NCBI RefSeq assembly: GCF_002833405.1
Contig: NZ_CP025135.1
Coordinates: 1,965,501 to 2,029,500 of the forward strand
Source: Planococcus sp. MB-3u-03
Lineage (GTDB): Bacteria; Bacillota; Bacilli; Bacillales_A; Planococcaceae
Reading direction: 5' to 3'
Length of the DNA stretch: 64,000 nucleotides
Below the pieces are notes generated by a model. The model had not been told where the DNA came from, ran no database searches, and was given only the letters and a program-made list of their open reading frames with translations. Numbering within the stretch: position 1 is the stretch's first letter; each line of letters opens with the position of its first letter. The translations under genes and the position numbers were made by a program. Positions 31,569 to 41,983 of this stretch are shown in pieces.

Positions 31569-31589
31569 GTAGCCACTTCCTTTTCGCAA

Positions 31590-31620
31590 AGAAATAGCGG
31601 GCCCTGTTTGAGGACCCGCT
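31590..31620 (-). terminator. Probable terminator between rbgA and rnhB
   Basis: AGCGGGTCCT pairs with AGGGCCCGCT (one T-G pair) around a five-base loop, three bases after the rbgA stop. The downstream T tract (ATTTCTTTG) is broken, so termination is probably partial. Confidence 0.6.
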
Positions 31621-31622
31621 GT

Positions 31623-32497
31623 GTTATGCCAATTCGTCTTGTTCCTCAATCATTTCATCCCGGTAATCGAACGTGATGCACCCAAGATGCTGGTTGCGGA
31701 TGTCGCGGATGATGATCTCGGCTGTCATTTCATAATCGACTTCGTTGTCCGGGCCGATCATATAGCGTTTTTGCCGATATGGTCGAAAGTCTTTACCAAG
31801 TCTTCATCGATATGATCAATGCCGTAACGGTCCATCAAACGGTCCGGATACCGCTTTTCCAAAATTTCAGCGCATAGATCGCCAATTCCTGCATTTGGAT
31901 GACCGAATCTTTGATTGCCCCCGTAACCGCAAGTTTCTGGCCGGTCTCCTGGTCCTCAAATTTCGGCCAAAGAATCCCTGGTGTATCGAGCAATTCGATT
32001 TCCTTGCCTACTTTGATCCATTGCTGCGCTTTCGTGACGCCCGGCATATTGCCGGTTTTCGCCAAGCTTTTCTTGGCGAGGCGGTTGATCAATGTCGATT
32101 TCCCGACGTTCGGGATGCCGACAATCATGGCTCGGATGGCGCGCGGCTTAATGCCTTTCGCTTCCATACGGTCCCATTTCTCCTTAAGAATCTCCTTCGA
32201 GGCTTTGGTGACTGCCTGAAGCCCTTTTCCTTCCAAGGAATTAATCGCTACGGCGCGTGTGCCTTCCCGTTCGAAATGCTCGATCCATTTTTTTGTTTCC
32301 CGCTCGTCTGCCATATCCATTTTATTGAGGATGATGAGGCGAGGTTTTTGCTGGATCACTTGGTCGATCATCGGGTTGCGTGATGACAACGGCAAGCGTG
32401 CATCCACCAATTCAAAGATGATATCCACCAACTTCAGTTTTTCTGTTACTTCCCGGCGCGCTTTCGCCATATGTCCGGGAAACCATTGAATCGTCAT
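31623..32497 (-). CDS. rbgA: Ribosome biogenesis GTPase RbgA (YlqF), two frameshifts
   Basis: Circularly permuted GTPase needed for late 50S assembly. The frame from 32497 starts [17 protein letters not shown] and shows the permuted order G4 (LNKMD, about 54), G1 ([14 protein letters not shown], about 128) and G3 (DTPGILWP). One T is missing near 31862, after which [15 protein letters not shown] resumes, and one A near 31770, after which [14 protein letters not shown] resumes. The protein ends IEEQDELA at a TAA at 31623-31625, giving about 292 residues. RbgA is essential in B. subtilis, supporting sequence error. Confidence 0.91.
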
Positions 32498-32508
32498 GAA
32501 ACCACTCC

Positions 32509-33066
32509 TTATTTTACGATGCCGGCTTCATCCACCGGCCAAAAAACGAAATTCGTATTGCCGATCACTTCATCGATCGGCACCAGCCCGATGTGGCGGC
32601 TGTCTTTACTCGCCCTGCGGTTATCCCCCATGACGAATACATAGCCGTCCGGGATGGTGGAATAGCTGGTGATATCCTCAAGCACAAAATCTTCTGTCAA
32701 GGTGCCGGTAATGCCTGTCTTGTACTGGTCAAGATAAGGTTCTTCCACTGCTTCTCCATTTATAAAGAGCTGGTCTTCCTCATAGGCAACATGGTCGCCC
32801 GGCAATCCGATGACCCGCTTGATATAGTCTTTTTGTTCTGGCGCATGAAAAACGATGATGTCAAATCGATCCGGTTCGCCGATATTATAGCCGATTTTGT
32901 TGACGATCATCCGGTCTCCGTGTTCAAGAGTCGGCATCATCGATTCCCCGTCCACCACAATGGGTGTGAATAGGAAAAACCGGATAATTGCCGCAAGGCC
33001 GAACGCGATCAATAGAGCTTTGGACCATTCCCACACTTCATTTTTCTTTTTCCCTTCAGCTTCCAT
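32509..33066 (-). CDS. lepB: Type I signal peptidase
   Basis: Removes signal peptides of secreted proteins at the outer face of the membrane. The 185 residues have one N-terminal membrane segment (about 15-34), then the catalytic Ser42 in GESMMPTL and Lys83 in [11 protein letters not shown], and the conserved box [13 protein letters not shown] (about 147-159). Size and single anchor fit the SipS/SipT group of Bacillales. First gene of lepB-rbgA-rnhB, with a promoter about 30-60 bases upstream. In B. subtilis this spot has no signal peptidase gene of this kind in all strains, so paralogues elsewhere are likely. Confidence 0.95.
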   Translation of the reverse strand: MEAEGKKKNEVWEWSKALLIAFGLAAIIRFFLFTPIVVDGESMMPTLEHGDRMIVNKIGYNIGEPDRFDIIVFHAPEQKDYIKRVIGLPGDHVAYEEDQLFINGEAVEEPYLDQYKTGITGTLTEDFVLEDITSYSTIPDGYVFVMGDNRRASKDSRHIGLVPIDEVIGNTNFVFWPVDEAGIVK

Positions 33067-33095
33067 GCGTGTTCCTCCCCGCGCTTAATGCTCTA

Positions 33096-33124
33096 ATTGT
33101 ACAGCGAAACAGGGTGTTTAGCAA
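33096..33124 (-). promoter_or_regulatory. Likely SigA promoter for lepB-rbgA-rnhB
   Basis: TTGCTA (33119-33124) and TACAAT (33096-33101) on the minus strand are 17 bases apart and lie 30 bases upstream of the lepB start, past the rplS terminators. Confidence 0.55.
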
Positions 33125-33183
33125 AGAAAAGAAAAGCTATCTGTCTGCATTCCTTATGCCCTTGGCGCCATGAAAACGGCACA

Positions 33184-33216
33184 TTAAAAGGCCCAGGCGA
33201 TGGGCCCAGGCCTTTT
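33184..33216 (-). terminator. Second hairpin downstream of rplS
   Basis: AAAAGGC pairs with GCCTTTT and the inner CTGGGC with GCCTGG (two G-T pairs) around a CCAT loop. The T tract after it is short, so this may be a back-up terminator or an RNA 3' end stabiliser. Confidence 0.6.
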
Positions 33217-33220
33217 AAAT

Positions 33221-33249
33221 GCAAAAGAAGAAGGCTTAACGCCTTCTTC
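33221..33249 (-). terminator. First hairpin downstream of rplS
   Basis: GAAGAAGGC pairs with GCCTTCTTC around a five-base loop, followed by TTTTGC on the minus strand, 14 bases after the rplS stop. Together with the next hairpin it forms a tandem terminator. Confidence 0.75.
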
Positions 33250-33262
33250 CTTGTTTGCGATA

Positions 33263-33607
33263 TTAACGGATTTCTTTGATACGAGCTGCTTTACCGCGTA
33301 GGTTGCGCAAGTAGTACAATTTAGCACGACGTACTTTACCACGGCGAGTAACTTCAAGCTGAGCGATTTTCGGTGTGTGTACAGGGAATGTACGTTCAAC
33401 ACCTACCCCGTAGGAGATTTTACGGACAGTGAATGATTCACTGATTCCGCCTCCGCGACGGCTGATAACGACTCCTTCGTATACCTGGATACGTTCGCGA
33501 GTTCCCTCGACAACTTTCACGTGGACGCGAACAGTATCTCCTGGACGGAAATCTGGAAGATCCGCACGAAGTTGTTCTTTAGTGATTTCAGCAATGATGT
33601 TTTGCAT
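33263..33607 (-). CDS. rplS: 50S ribosomal protein L19
   Basis: Large-subunit protein at the interface with the 30S subunit. The 114 residues contain the family text [20 protein letters not shown] (about 17-36), [20 protein letters not shown] (about 41-60) and [19 protein letters not shown] at the C-terminus. Transcribed from its own promoter (33701-33729), with an untranslated leader of nearly 90 bases, and closed by two hairpins. Firmicute rplS leaders can fold into an L19-type leader RNA; I could not confirm this here. Confidence 0.98.
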   Translation of the reverse strand: MQNIIAEITKEQLRADLPDFRPGDTVRVHVKVVEGTRERIQVYEGVVISRRGGGISESFTVRKISYGVGVERTFPVHTPKIAQLEVTRRGKVRRAKLYYLRNLRGKAARIKEIR

Positions 33608-33700
33608 GTTTTTTCTCTCCTTCTACAGATGCTCTTGCACGCTGGAATCTTTGCAGCGGAACACCGTGATTCGTGTACTTTACATAAAAGTACATTCTCC

Positions 33701-33729
33701 ATACTATCACTTTGCTTGTCCGGCTGCAA
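33701..33729 (-). promoter_or_regulatory. Likely SigA promoter of rplS
   Basis: TTGCAG (33724-33729) and TAGTAT (33701-33706) on the minus strand are 17 bases apart, in the 135-base gap between trmD and rplS. The -10 box has two mismatches. Confidence 0.5.
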
Positions 33730-33742
33730 GAGCTATCCTGAT

Positions 33743-34474
33743 TTATTTTTCGGCTTGTAAACGAGCCAGTATGTTTTTCTGCTTATCGCTAAGTTCGACA
33801 TGGTCGAGAAGGTCCGGACGGCGTTCGAATGTACGCTTCATTCCTTGCTCTTCCCGCCAATCTTCAATTTTAGCGTGGTTCCCAGACGTCAAAACGCTTG
33901 GGACAACCATCCCCCTGAAGTCAGCTGGCCGCGTGTAATGCGGATGCTCCAGGAGGCCGGTCGAAAAGGAATCGCGGACCGGAGAATCGCTATTGCCAAG
34001 AACACCCGGGAGCAGCCTTACGACGCTGTCGATCACGGTCATGGCCGCCAACTCCCCGCCAGTCAACACAAAATCGCCGATGGAGATTTCGTCGGTGACC
34101 AGATGTTCGCGGATGCGTTCATCATAGCCTTCGTAATGGCCGCAAATGAAGACCAGTTCCTCTTCACGGGCAAGTTCTTCCGCCTTTTTCTGCGTAAAGC
34201 GCTCGCCTTGCGGGCACATCAAGATGACGCGCGGCTTCTTGCCGTCATTTGTGATGCTTTCGACCGCATTGAAAACCGGTTCGGGTTTCAGCACCATGCC
34301 AGCGCCCCCGCCGAACGGGTAATCATCCACTTGGCGCTTATTGTCGGCAAATTCGCGGATGTCGACAACCCCTAAAGTTACCGCACCTTTGTCCTGCGCT
34401 TTTTTCATGATCGAATGCTGGAACACCCCTTCGAACATGGGAGGAAAAAGAGACAACACTTGGATGTTCATCAT
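33743..34474 (-). CDS. trmD: tRNA (guanine-N1-)-methyltransferase TrmD
   Basis: Methylates G37 of tRNAs to prevent frameshifting. It is a SPOUT-class enzyme with a trefoil knot. The 243 residues include [18 protein letters not shown] (about 9-26), [14 protein letters not shown] (about 53-66) and the knot region YEGYDERI...[15 protein letters not shown] (about 114-145). The start overlaps the rimM stop by four bases. No terminator follows directly; rplS has its own promoter. Confidence 0.96.
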   Translation of the reverse strand: MMNIQVLSLFPPMFEGVFQHSIMKKAQDKGAVTLGVVDIREFADNKRQVDDYPFGGGAGMVLKPEPVFNAVESITNDGKKPRVILMCPQGERFTQKKAEELAREEELVFICGHYEGYDERIREHLVTDEISIGDFVLTGGELAAMTVIDSVVRLLPGVLGNSDSPVRDSFSTGLLEHPHYTRPADFRGMVVPSVLTSGNHAKIEDWREEQGMKRTFERRPDLLDHVELSDKQKNILARLQAEK

Positions 34475-34986
34475 GATAAAAGGCCATCCAATACATCGAT
34501 GGTGATTTTCTTTTCATCGATATCGACTTCTTTGACCACGTCTTCGATATAAGGGATATAATGCTTTTTGCCTTTTGCCGGCGTTACTTCCCAGACATCA
34601 TTGGCACCTGTCTCCAAAATCTCGGTCACTTCGCCAATTTCCTCGCCTTCAATAGAAAACACTTGGCAGCCGAGAATTTCGTGATGGTAAAAAGCGCCTT
34701 CCTCCAAATCGCCGAGATCGTGTTCAGCGATTTTCAGATAGCCTTCCTTGAAAGGTTCGACATCGTTGATGGTCGGGTAGCCTTCAAAAGATAAAAGATT
34801 GAAGTTTTTATGGGTACGGTGGCTCGCCACTTTCACCATGATCGGCTTTTTCGCACCCGCTGTAAACAAGCCAAGCTTATTGCCGATCGCAAACCGTTCT
34901 TCCGGGAAATCGGTACGGGACATCACGCGCACTTCACCGCGGATCCCGTGGGTATTGACTATTTTTCCTACGTTAAACCATTCCAC
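34471..34986 (-). CDS. rimM: Ribosome maturation factor RimM
   Basis: Binds S19 and helps 30S head assembly. The 171 residues contain an N-terminal beta-barrel domain ([18 protein letters not shown], about 4-21) and a C-terminal PRC-barrel (about 95-171, with [14 protein letters not shown]). The start is the GTG at 34986 ([11 protein letters not shown]), preceded by GGAAGG; the frame opens 22 codons earlier, inside a terminator hairpin. Overlaps trmD by four bases. Confidence 0.94.
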   Translation of the reverse strand: MEWFNVGKIVNTHGIRGEVRVMSRTDFPEERFAIGNKLGLFTAGAKKPIMVKVASHRTHKNFNLLSFEGYPTINDVEPFKEGYLKIAEHDLGDLEEGAFYHHEILGCQVFSIEGEEIGEVTEILETGANDVWEVTPAKGKKHYIPYIEDVVKEVDIDEKKITIDVLDGLLS

Positions 34987-35015
34987 GCACAAACACCCTT
35001 CCTGTATTTTTTCCT

Positions 35016-35049
35016 GAAAAAAAAGGAAGGAACCGGGGCTCCTTCCTTT
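35016..35049 (-). terminator. Terminator or attenuator between khpA and rimM
   Basis: AAAGGAAGGA pairs with TCCTTCCTTT around a seven-base loop, immediately after the khpA stop, followed by a run of T residues on the minus strand. Since rimM-trmD lie just downstream, it is likely partial. Confidence 0.8.
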
Positions 35050-35282
35050 CAATCCACAATATCAAGGTACGTTTTCTTCTTATGATAATTTCCTGCTGCT
35101 GAATAGACGACAGAGCGTACAGCTTTCGCCACACGTCCTTGCTTGCCGATCACTTTCCCTGTATCGCTTTGATGCACGGAAAGCTTGTAGACGACTCGGT
35201 TAGTATTTTCGTCTTTTTCAATACGAACTGCTTCCGGATAATCAACTAGCGGCTTGACGATCGTTTCAATCAGCTGCTCCAT
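35049..35282 (-). CDS. khpA: KH-domain RNA-binding protein KhpA (YlqC)
   Basis: A 77-residue protein that is little more than one KH domain with the GxxG loop GKQG (about 47-50, in [16 protein letters not shown]). In other Firmicutes KhpA pairs with KhpB/EloR and affects cell length and translation. It lies 13 bases after rpsP, and its stop codon is the first base pair region of the following terminator. Confidence 0.93.
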   Translation of the reverse strand: MEQLIETIVKPLVDYPEAVRIEKDENTNRVVYKLSVHQSDTGKVIGKQGRVAKAVRSVVYSAAGNYHKKKTYLDIVD

Positions 35283-35294
35283 AAGAACGCTCCC

Positions 35295-35567
35295 TTACTT
35301 GTTTAGTTTTTCGTTATGGAATTTCTCCATAATGCCGTTCTGAGAGAACAAGTTGCGTACTGTGTCAGATGGTTTAGCGCCATCGTGAAGCCATTTCAAC
35401 GCCAATTCTTCGTCGATTTTAACTTCAGCTGGAACTGTCAGCGGGTTGTAAGTACCTACTGTTTTGATTTGACGGCCGTCACGTGGAGCACGTGAATCAG
35501 CGACTACGATACGGTAGAAAGGAGACTTTTTAGCTCCCATACGTTTTAAGCGAATTTTTACTGCCAT
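35295..35567 (-). CDS. rpsP: 30S ribosomal protein S16
   Basis: Small-subunit protein of 90 residues, the B. subtilis length. Family text: [19 protein letters not shown] (1-19), [20 protein letters not shown] (about 21-40) and [20 protein letters not shown]. The start at 35567 follows GGAGGTG by about 10 bases; four upstream codons in frame are not supported. First gene of rpsP-khpA-rimM-trmD with its own promoter after ffh. Confidence 0.98.
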   Translation of the reverse strand: MAVKIRLKRMGAKKSPFYRIVVADSRAPRDGRQIKTVGTYNPLTVPAEVKIDEELALKWLHDGAKPSDTVRNLFSQNGIMEKFHNEKLNK

Positions 35568-35602
35568 TTTATAAAGCACCTCCGAATAGTTTCACACAAG
35601 AT

Positions 35603-35634
35603 ATTATATTAGCAAGCTTTAAAAGGTTTGTAAA
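35603..35634 (-). promoter_or_regulatory. Likely promoter of rpsP operon
   Basis: TTTACA (35629-35634) lies 17 bases before TAATAT and 20 before a perfect TATAAT (35603-35608) on the minus strand, in the 92-base gap between ffh and rpsP. Confidence 0.5.
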
Positions 35635-35659
35635 GTATTTTTTCTTAACACTACCAAAT

Positions 35660-37009
35660 TTACTTGAAAAGCGAGTCCAGGCCTGGCATCGACATCTTTT
35701 TCTTGCCCTTTTTGCCGGCCATTCCGGACATTTGTTTCATCATTTTCTTCATGTCTTCAAACTGCTTGAGCAGCCTGTTGACATCTTGGATGGACGTTCC
35801 GGAACCGCGGGCAATCCGTTTTTTACGGTTTGCATTGATGATTTCGGGAGTCGTCTTCTCCTGGACCGTCATCGAGCGGATGATCGCTTCGACACGCCCC
35901 ATTTGGCTCTCGTCCACTTTGGCGTTTTCGAGGCCTTTAATTTTACCCGCGCCTGGGAGCATCTTCAAAATTTCATCGAGCGGCCCCATTTGCTTCACTT
36001 GATCCAATTGCTCAAGGAAATCATCGAAAGTGAACGAAGACGTACGGAATTTCTCTTTAATTCCTTCGCCTTGGCCTCATCGACGTTCGTTTGCGCTTTT
36101 CAATCAAGGAGAGCATATCGCCCATGCCGAGTATGCGGGAAGCCATGCGCTCTGGGTGGAATGGTTCAAGCGCGTCCATCTTCTCGCCTGTACCGATATA
36201 CTTGATCGGTTTTCGGTGACGGTACGGATCGACAATGCCGCACCGCCGCGCGTATCGCCGTCAAGCTTCGTCAAAACGACCCTGTGATGCCGATTGCGTC
36301 ATCGAAGCTCTGCGCCACGTTGACTGCATCCTGGCCGGTCATCGCATCGACGACGAGGAAAATTTCATCCGGTTCTTTGATCGAACGGATATCTTTCAAT
36401 TCCTGCATCAATTGCTCATCGACATGCAGGCGGCCCGCCGTATCGATGATGACCGTATCGAGATGTTCCGCTTTAGCGTGTTCGATCGCTTCACGGGCGA
36501 TATCGACAGGGTTTGCTTCCGTGCCTTTGGAGAACACCGGCAACGATAATTGTTTGCCGATCGTCTCGAGCTGGTTGATCGCAGCCGGGCGGTAAACGTC
36601 CGCTGCGACGAGCAATGGCTTGCGATTATTCTTTTGCGGAGCACGCCTGCAAGCTTACCGGTCGTCGTTGTCTTACCGCCCTTGCAAACCGACCATCATG
36701 ATGACGGTTGGTTGGCGTGTCGCAAATTCAATTTTGCTTTGTTCGCCGCCCATTAATTCAGTCAGTTCATCTTTGACGATTTTACGACTTGCTGGCCTGG
36801 CGTCAAACTCTCCATCACTTCAAGTCCGACAGCGCGTTCGCTGACTTTCTTGATGAACGATTTGACGACTTTCAAGTTGACATCCGCTTCGATCAAGGCA
36901 AAGCGGACTTCGCGCATCATCTCTTTTACGTCTGCTTCGGACAATTTCCTTTGCCTTTGATTTTGGTCATCGTTCCTTGCAAGCGTTCAGATAATCCTTC
37001 AAATGCCAC
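35660..37009 (-). CDS. ffh: Signal recognition particle GTPase Ffh, multiply frameshifted
   Basis: Targets nascent membrane and secreted proteins with 4.5S RNA. The GTG start at 37009 ([17 protein letters not shown]) follows AGGAGG. Readable pieces in order: N domain ([22 protein letters not shown]), G domain ([11 protein letters not shown], then [58 protein letters not shown]), and the Met-rich M domain ([20 protein letters not shown]), ending at 35660. About nine bases are missing, near 36945, 36782, 36680 (two, inside the P-loop), 36633, 36281, 36211, 36098 and 36059. Ffh is essential, so these are almost surely sequence errors. Corrected length is about 453 residues. Confidence 0.88.
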
Positions 37010-37021
37010 TATTACCGCCTC

Positions 37022-37340
37022 CTAGTCCCATTCCTTCAATTCATCCAAAACTTCTGGACATTGTCATCAGTGAATGGCTGTTTTCAAAAGTCGAGACGAG
37101 TTGCTGGCGCCGCTGGAATTTCTCGAACAGCTGCAACTTCTCCTCATATTCTTCAAGCATCGCTTCGGTCCGGCGGATATTGTCGTACACCGCTTGGCGG
37201 GTGATTTCATACTCTTCGGCAATTTCGCCGAGCGAATGGTCGTCCAAATAATACAAGCTCATATAGCTGCGCTGTTTGGGCGTCAGCAGCTCTGATAGAA
37301 ATCAAAAGATAGTTCATTCGTGTCGTTTTTCCAGTCCCAT
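37022..37340 (-). CDS. ylxM: SRP-associated helix-turn-helix protein YlxM, multiply frameshifted
   Basis: YlxM binds the SRP and stimulates its GTPase cycle in streptococci and is encoded before ffh. The corrected text starts [18 protein letters not shown] at 37340. The middle is readable as [20 protein letters not shown] then [20 protein letters not shown] (helix-turn-helix), and the end as [13 protein letters not shown] with a TAG at 37022-37024. About five bases are missing, in runs near 37328, 37305, 37290, 37083 and 37048. The stop overlaps the ffh ribosome-binding site. Corrected length is about 107 residues. Confidence 0.82.
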
Positions 37341-37407
37341 CAATGACGCTCACCCCATTCATACTCCTGTATACCATACTGAATCCCGAAGCCTCCGTCA
37401 AGTAATT

Positions 37408-38422
37408 TTACTTGTCTGAGCCCATTTCTTCCTGCTCTTCCCGGTCCAAGCCTTCGGCAAATAAACCGTAGACGTATTTTTGTGGGTCGAACGGCTGAAG
37501 GTCATCGAGTTTTCACCGAGCCGATGAATTTCACCGGGATATTGAGTTTATTGCGGATGGCCAGGACAATGCCGCCTTTTGCGGTTCCGTCGAGTTTCGT
37601 CAAGACGATGCCTGTCACTTCCGTCACCTCTTTGAAGGTTTGGGCTTGGATCATGGCGTTTTGCCCTGTCGTCGCATCAAGTGCAAACAGCACTTCATGA
37701 GGCGCTCCTGGAATTTCACGGGCAATGACACGATGGACTTTCTGCAATTCATTCATTAAATTGACTTTATTCTGCAGGCGGCCTGCCGTATCGCAAATTA
37801 AGACGTCGATATTGCGCGATTTCGCGGCCCGCACGGCGTCGTACATGACTGCTGCCGGGTCGGAGCCTTCGCTTTGCTTGATGGTTTCAACGCCGACGCG
37901 CTGCCCCCACACGTCGAGCTGGTCGATCGCTCCGGCGCGGAACGTGTCACCCGCTGCGAGCATGACGGACTTGCCTTCATTTTTCAGGCGCTGTGCCAAC
38001 TTCCCGATGGTCGTCGTTTTTCCGACGCCGTTGACGCCGACCATCAAGATGACGGTCGGGCCGGATTCGGCAAAGGTCAATTCGCTCAATTCCTGATCGC
38101 CTGCCTCATAGATTTCGACAAGCTTTTCGGAAATGACCGACTGCACGTTGGAAGTGTCTTTGACATTCTGGCGCTGCACTTCATAACGCAGTTCTTCCAT
38201 CAGTTCGATGACCGTCTCAAAGCCGACGTCGGCTTGCAATAGCACTTCTTCCAATTCTTCGAAAAAGTCTTCGTCGACTTTGCGGTAACGAGCGACCAAA
38301 TCATTGATCTTTGACGTGAAGCCGGTCCGCGTTTTGCTTAAGCCTTCGCGGTATTTCTCAGTTGATTGTTCTTCTTCTACACTGTTGCTGAATTTATCTT
38401 TCAATTTCTTAAAGAAACTCAT
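37408..38422 (-). CDS. ftsY: SRP receptor FtsY, frameshifted near the C-terminus
   Basis: Membrane-associated GTPase that docks the SRP-ribosome complex. From 38422 the frame shows a short N-terminal part (no long acidic A domain), the N domain (about 25-110), and the G domain with MVGVNGVGKTTTIGKLA (about 126-142), GDTFRAGAIDQL, DTAGRLQNKVNLM and VLTKLDGTAKGG. Two bases are missing near 37511 and 37519; after correction it ends IGLGEKLDDLQPFDPQKYVYGLFAEGL and on to a TAA at 37408 (about 338 residues). Follows smc by 11 bases. Confidence 0.92.
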
Positions 38423-38433
38423 CGAATCACTCC

Positions 38434-41400
38434 TTATTTGATGTCTTCCTGCAGTTTCACGGAAACCAGTTTGGAAATGCCGGATTCCTGCATCGTGATG
38501 CCGTATAGCACATCAGCGCCTTCCATCGTGCCTTTGCGGTGGGTGATGACGATGAACTGTGTGTCTTCACTGAATTTTTTCAAGTACTGACTGTAACGCA
38601 CGACATTCGATTCATCAAGCGCTGCTTCGACTTCGTCAAGAACACAGAACGGCACGGGGCGCACTTTCAAGATGGCGAAAAGTAAAGCGATCGCCGTAAG
38701 CGCCCGCTCTCCACCAGACAACAAGCTCAAATTCTGCAGCTTCTTGCCTGGCGGCTGTGCGATGATATCGACGCCCGTCATAAGGAGATCCGATGGCTTA
38801 GTCAAAACTAGGTCCGCAGAGCCTCCGCCGAACAATTCGCGGAATACATGGCGGAAATGGCTGCGGATGGCGTGGAATGTTTCGTCGAAGCGCAAAGTCA
38901 TCTCTTCGTCCATTTCCTCGATCAAGGTGCGGAGCGTATCTTTCGCTTCATTCAGGTCATCCCGCTGCTCGCTCAGGAAGCGATGGCGTTCTGCGACATG
39001 TTCATATTCCTCGATGGCGCCGATATTGACGCTGCCGAGTTCTTCAATCGATTGCTTGAGAAGCTTCACTTGCTTTCTGACAGTGGCTTCCTCGCCTTCT
39101 AGCGGGTAGCTGCTTGCCGCTTCAAGATTCATCTCGTAATGATCCTCGAGCTGTCCGAGGAGTCCCTGCAATTGAACTTCAAGGCGCGTCGTCTTCACTT
39201 CACAAATGCGCACGGCTTCTGTAAAGCCTTTATGGATGCGGGTTTGTTCGCGCAGCTGCTGTTCTTCTTCGTCGAGCGCGTGCTGCAGCTTTTGGCGCTC
39301 TTTTCGGGAGGCATCGACGGTGGTGTTTGCTGACTTCCGTGCAGCGGACCATTTTTCAATTTCTGCCTCGATTTCTTCATCCGAAAAGCTTTTGGAAGCT
39401 TCATCTGATTGAATCCATTCCAGCTCGCGTTCAAGCTCCCCGAGCCTGTTGCAGCTGGCTGTGCGGCGTTCCAATAGTTCGTCCACTTGCGCAGTGAGCT
39501 GCTGGATGCGCTCTTTGCGAACTGCCATGTCTGATTTGAATTCGGCGAGTTTCGCCAGCAATTCGCCTCTGGCCGTTTCTTTTTGCTGCTTGAAACCGGT
39601 CAATTCCTCGATTTCGCCATTCAAGTCTTCCAGTTCGCTTGCGATAGCGGACATGCGCTCAGCTGCCTCGTCCCTGCGTGAAGCAAGTCCGGAAAGATCC
39701 TGCTTGGTCTGCTGTTCAGCACGGAATAGCGCAAAGCGGCTGTCGGTCGTTTTCCATACCGCTTCGATTTCCCGCAGATGAATCGCGCTTTCCGCTTCAA
39801 GTTCCCTGTAGCGCTCTCCTTCTGTGCGAAGCTGCTCCAATTGCTCTTTCGCGATTTCTGCACGTGATTGCAATTCACGAACTTTCTGTTCGGCTTCTGC
39901 AATCGTGCCTTGAAGTTCAGCTGCCTGTTGTTGCAATTGTTCCAGTTCTGCCTTTCTCGTAAAGAACGAGGCCTGGTTTTTCGTCGCGCCGCCTGTCATG
40001 GAACCTCCGGCATTGATGACATCACCATCCAATGTCACGACACGGTACCTATGACCGATTGCTTTGGCTATCGATGTAGCGCCTTCAAGATCTTTGGCTA
40101 CCACAACATTGCCAAGCAGGTTTTGGAAAATCATCGCATATTTTTCGTCATAGCTGACAAGCTGTGCGGCGATATCCACGAATGCCGGATGCGCCGAAAC
40201 CGATTGCACCACTTGCTGGGAAATCTGCCTCGGCTTCATGACCGTCATCGGCAGGAACGTGGAACGCCCTGCGCGTTTCGTTCTCAGAAAGCGGATCGCT
40301 TCGCTGGCACTTTTTTCATCACTCGTGACGATGTGCTGGCTGGCTGCGCCGAATGCCGTTTCGATCGCTTTTGCGTAGGGCTTTTGGACATCTGCCAACT
40401 CTGCCACAGCGCCGATGATGCCATTTAGTTCGTTGCGCTCTCTTGCCTGCAAGACTTCTCGCACACCATGAAAGAATCCGGAGTAATCCGCTTCCAAGTC
40501 CTGCAAAGTCTCGATGCGGGCTGATAGCTGTTTATGGGATTGGTACGCCTGGAACAATAGGGATTTCTTATGGTCGTAATCCGCGGCTAATTGTTTTGCG
40601 CCGGTTTCCTGTTCTTTAAAATGTTGGCGTTTGAGCTCAAGGTCCGCATGGATTTCTTCGTATGCTTTTTCCGCTTGCTGTTTTTCTTTCAACAGGCGCG
40701 CTAGTTCCTTTTCGAAGGATTGTTCTTGCGCAGCGATGCGGCCGCTCGACTCCGTCATTTGCTGCTGTTGGAAATCGATGTTTTTCAGTTCGTTTTTCAG
40801 CCCTGCCTGCTCGTTCATCAATTCGATATAAAGGGATTTCTTCGCTTCAATTTCATTGTCGATATCGGCAGGTGTCAAGTTCAATTGCGCTTCTAGCTGC
40901 TGAATCGACTTGCGGGTCTTCTGCTGCTCCATTTTCTGCTGTTCGAGAGAAGCGCTTTGTTCCGCATGGCGCTGTTCAAGCTTGGCTGTTTCCTCGCGCT
41001 CGGCCTTGATGGACTCTTCCAATGCCTGGCGCTGGCGGTCTGCATTATGCTTTTTCTCGGACATGAGCAATTTGCGGCCTTCCCATTTTTCGGACTCTGA
41101 GCTAGCTTCGACCAGCGCCGCTTGTGCCGCGTCGATTTTTTTATCCAGCGCATGCACGGATCGCTTCGAAGCGGCTATCAATTGTTCCGTTTCCGAAATT
41201 TCACCCGCTAGCCGCTGTTCTTCCGCTGCGTGCTGCAAAGCTTCTTGCGACAACTCGGAAAGTTGTGCCTTCAATGCATTGGCATCGTGTGCCAACAGCG
41301 CTATATCCGCGTCTTTCAATTGTGCGCTCATGTCGAGATAATCGCGTGCTGCGGATGCTTGCATTTGCAGCGGCTCCATTCGTCCGTCGAGTTCATGCAG

Positions 41401-41981
41401 GATATCCAGCACACGGTTCAAATTCTCGTCTGTTTCATTTAATTTGAACTCGGCTTTCCGCTTGCGCTGTTTGTATTTCAATACGCCAGCCGCTTCTTCG
41501 AAAATGGAACGCCGCTCGTCCGCTTTGCTATTGAGGATTTCATCGACTCGACCTTGGGAAATGATGGAAAACGCTTCCTTGCCCAGTCCCGAATCCATGA
41601 ACATATCGGTGATATCTTTTAATCGGCATGGCTGTTTGTTCAGCAGATAGGCACTTTCCCCACTGCGAAAAACCCTTCTCGTTACGCTGATTTCGCTGTA
41701 ATCGAGAGGGGCTTTGCCGTCCGTATTATCCAAAACTAATGTGACTTCCGCAAAATTAAGCGCTTTCCTCGAATCGCTTCCGGCAAAAATCACGTCTTCC
41801 ATTTTTGCCCCGCGCAGCGATTTCGCGGATTGCTCGCCGAGCACCCAACGGATCGCATCGGTTACATTGCTTTTGCCGCTGCCATTCGGCCCGACAACGG
41901 CGGTAACGCCAGGGACGAAATCGATGCCGACACGGTCAGCGAACGATTTAAACCCGATTACTTCCAATCTTTTCAAAACAT
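38434..41981 (-). CDS. smc: Chromosome segregation ATPase SMC
   Basis: Condensin subunit that organises newly replicated DNA with ScpA and ScpB. About 1182 residues: Walker A head VVGPNGSGKSNVTDAIRW (near residue 30), long coiled coil (about 170-500), hinge (about 510-665, with GVREVLQA and DGDVINAGGSMTGG), returning coiled coil (to about 1000), then the signature LSLLSGGERALTAIALLFA and Walker B FCVLDEVEAALDE. The start is an ATG at 41981 preceded by GGAGG. One T is missing in the fourth codon region (near 41976), where ATGTTTTTGAAAAGA is expected, so the protein begins MFLKRLEVIGFKSFA. The rest is intact. Confidence 0.95.
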
Positions 41982-41983
41982 GT

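Noticed and set aside
31569..31649. Longer N-terminus of rnhB from an upstream ATG
   Set aside because: These codons lie in the hairpin after rbgA and have no ribosome-binding site; a TTG with a good site gives the family length.
36055..37009. Programmed frameshifting in ffh or other broken genes
   Set aside because: The breaks are many, scattered, in short runs, and some destroy catalytic motifs; no slippery site with a downstream structure is seen.
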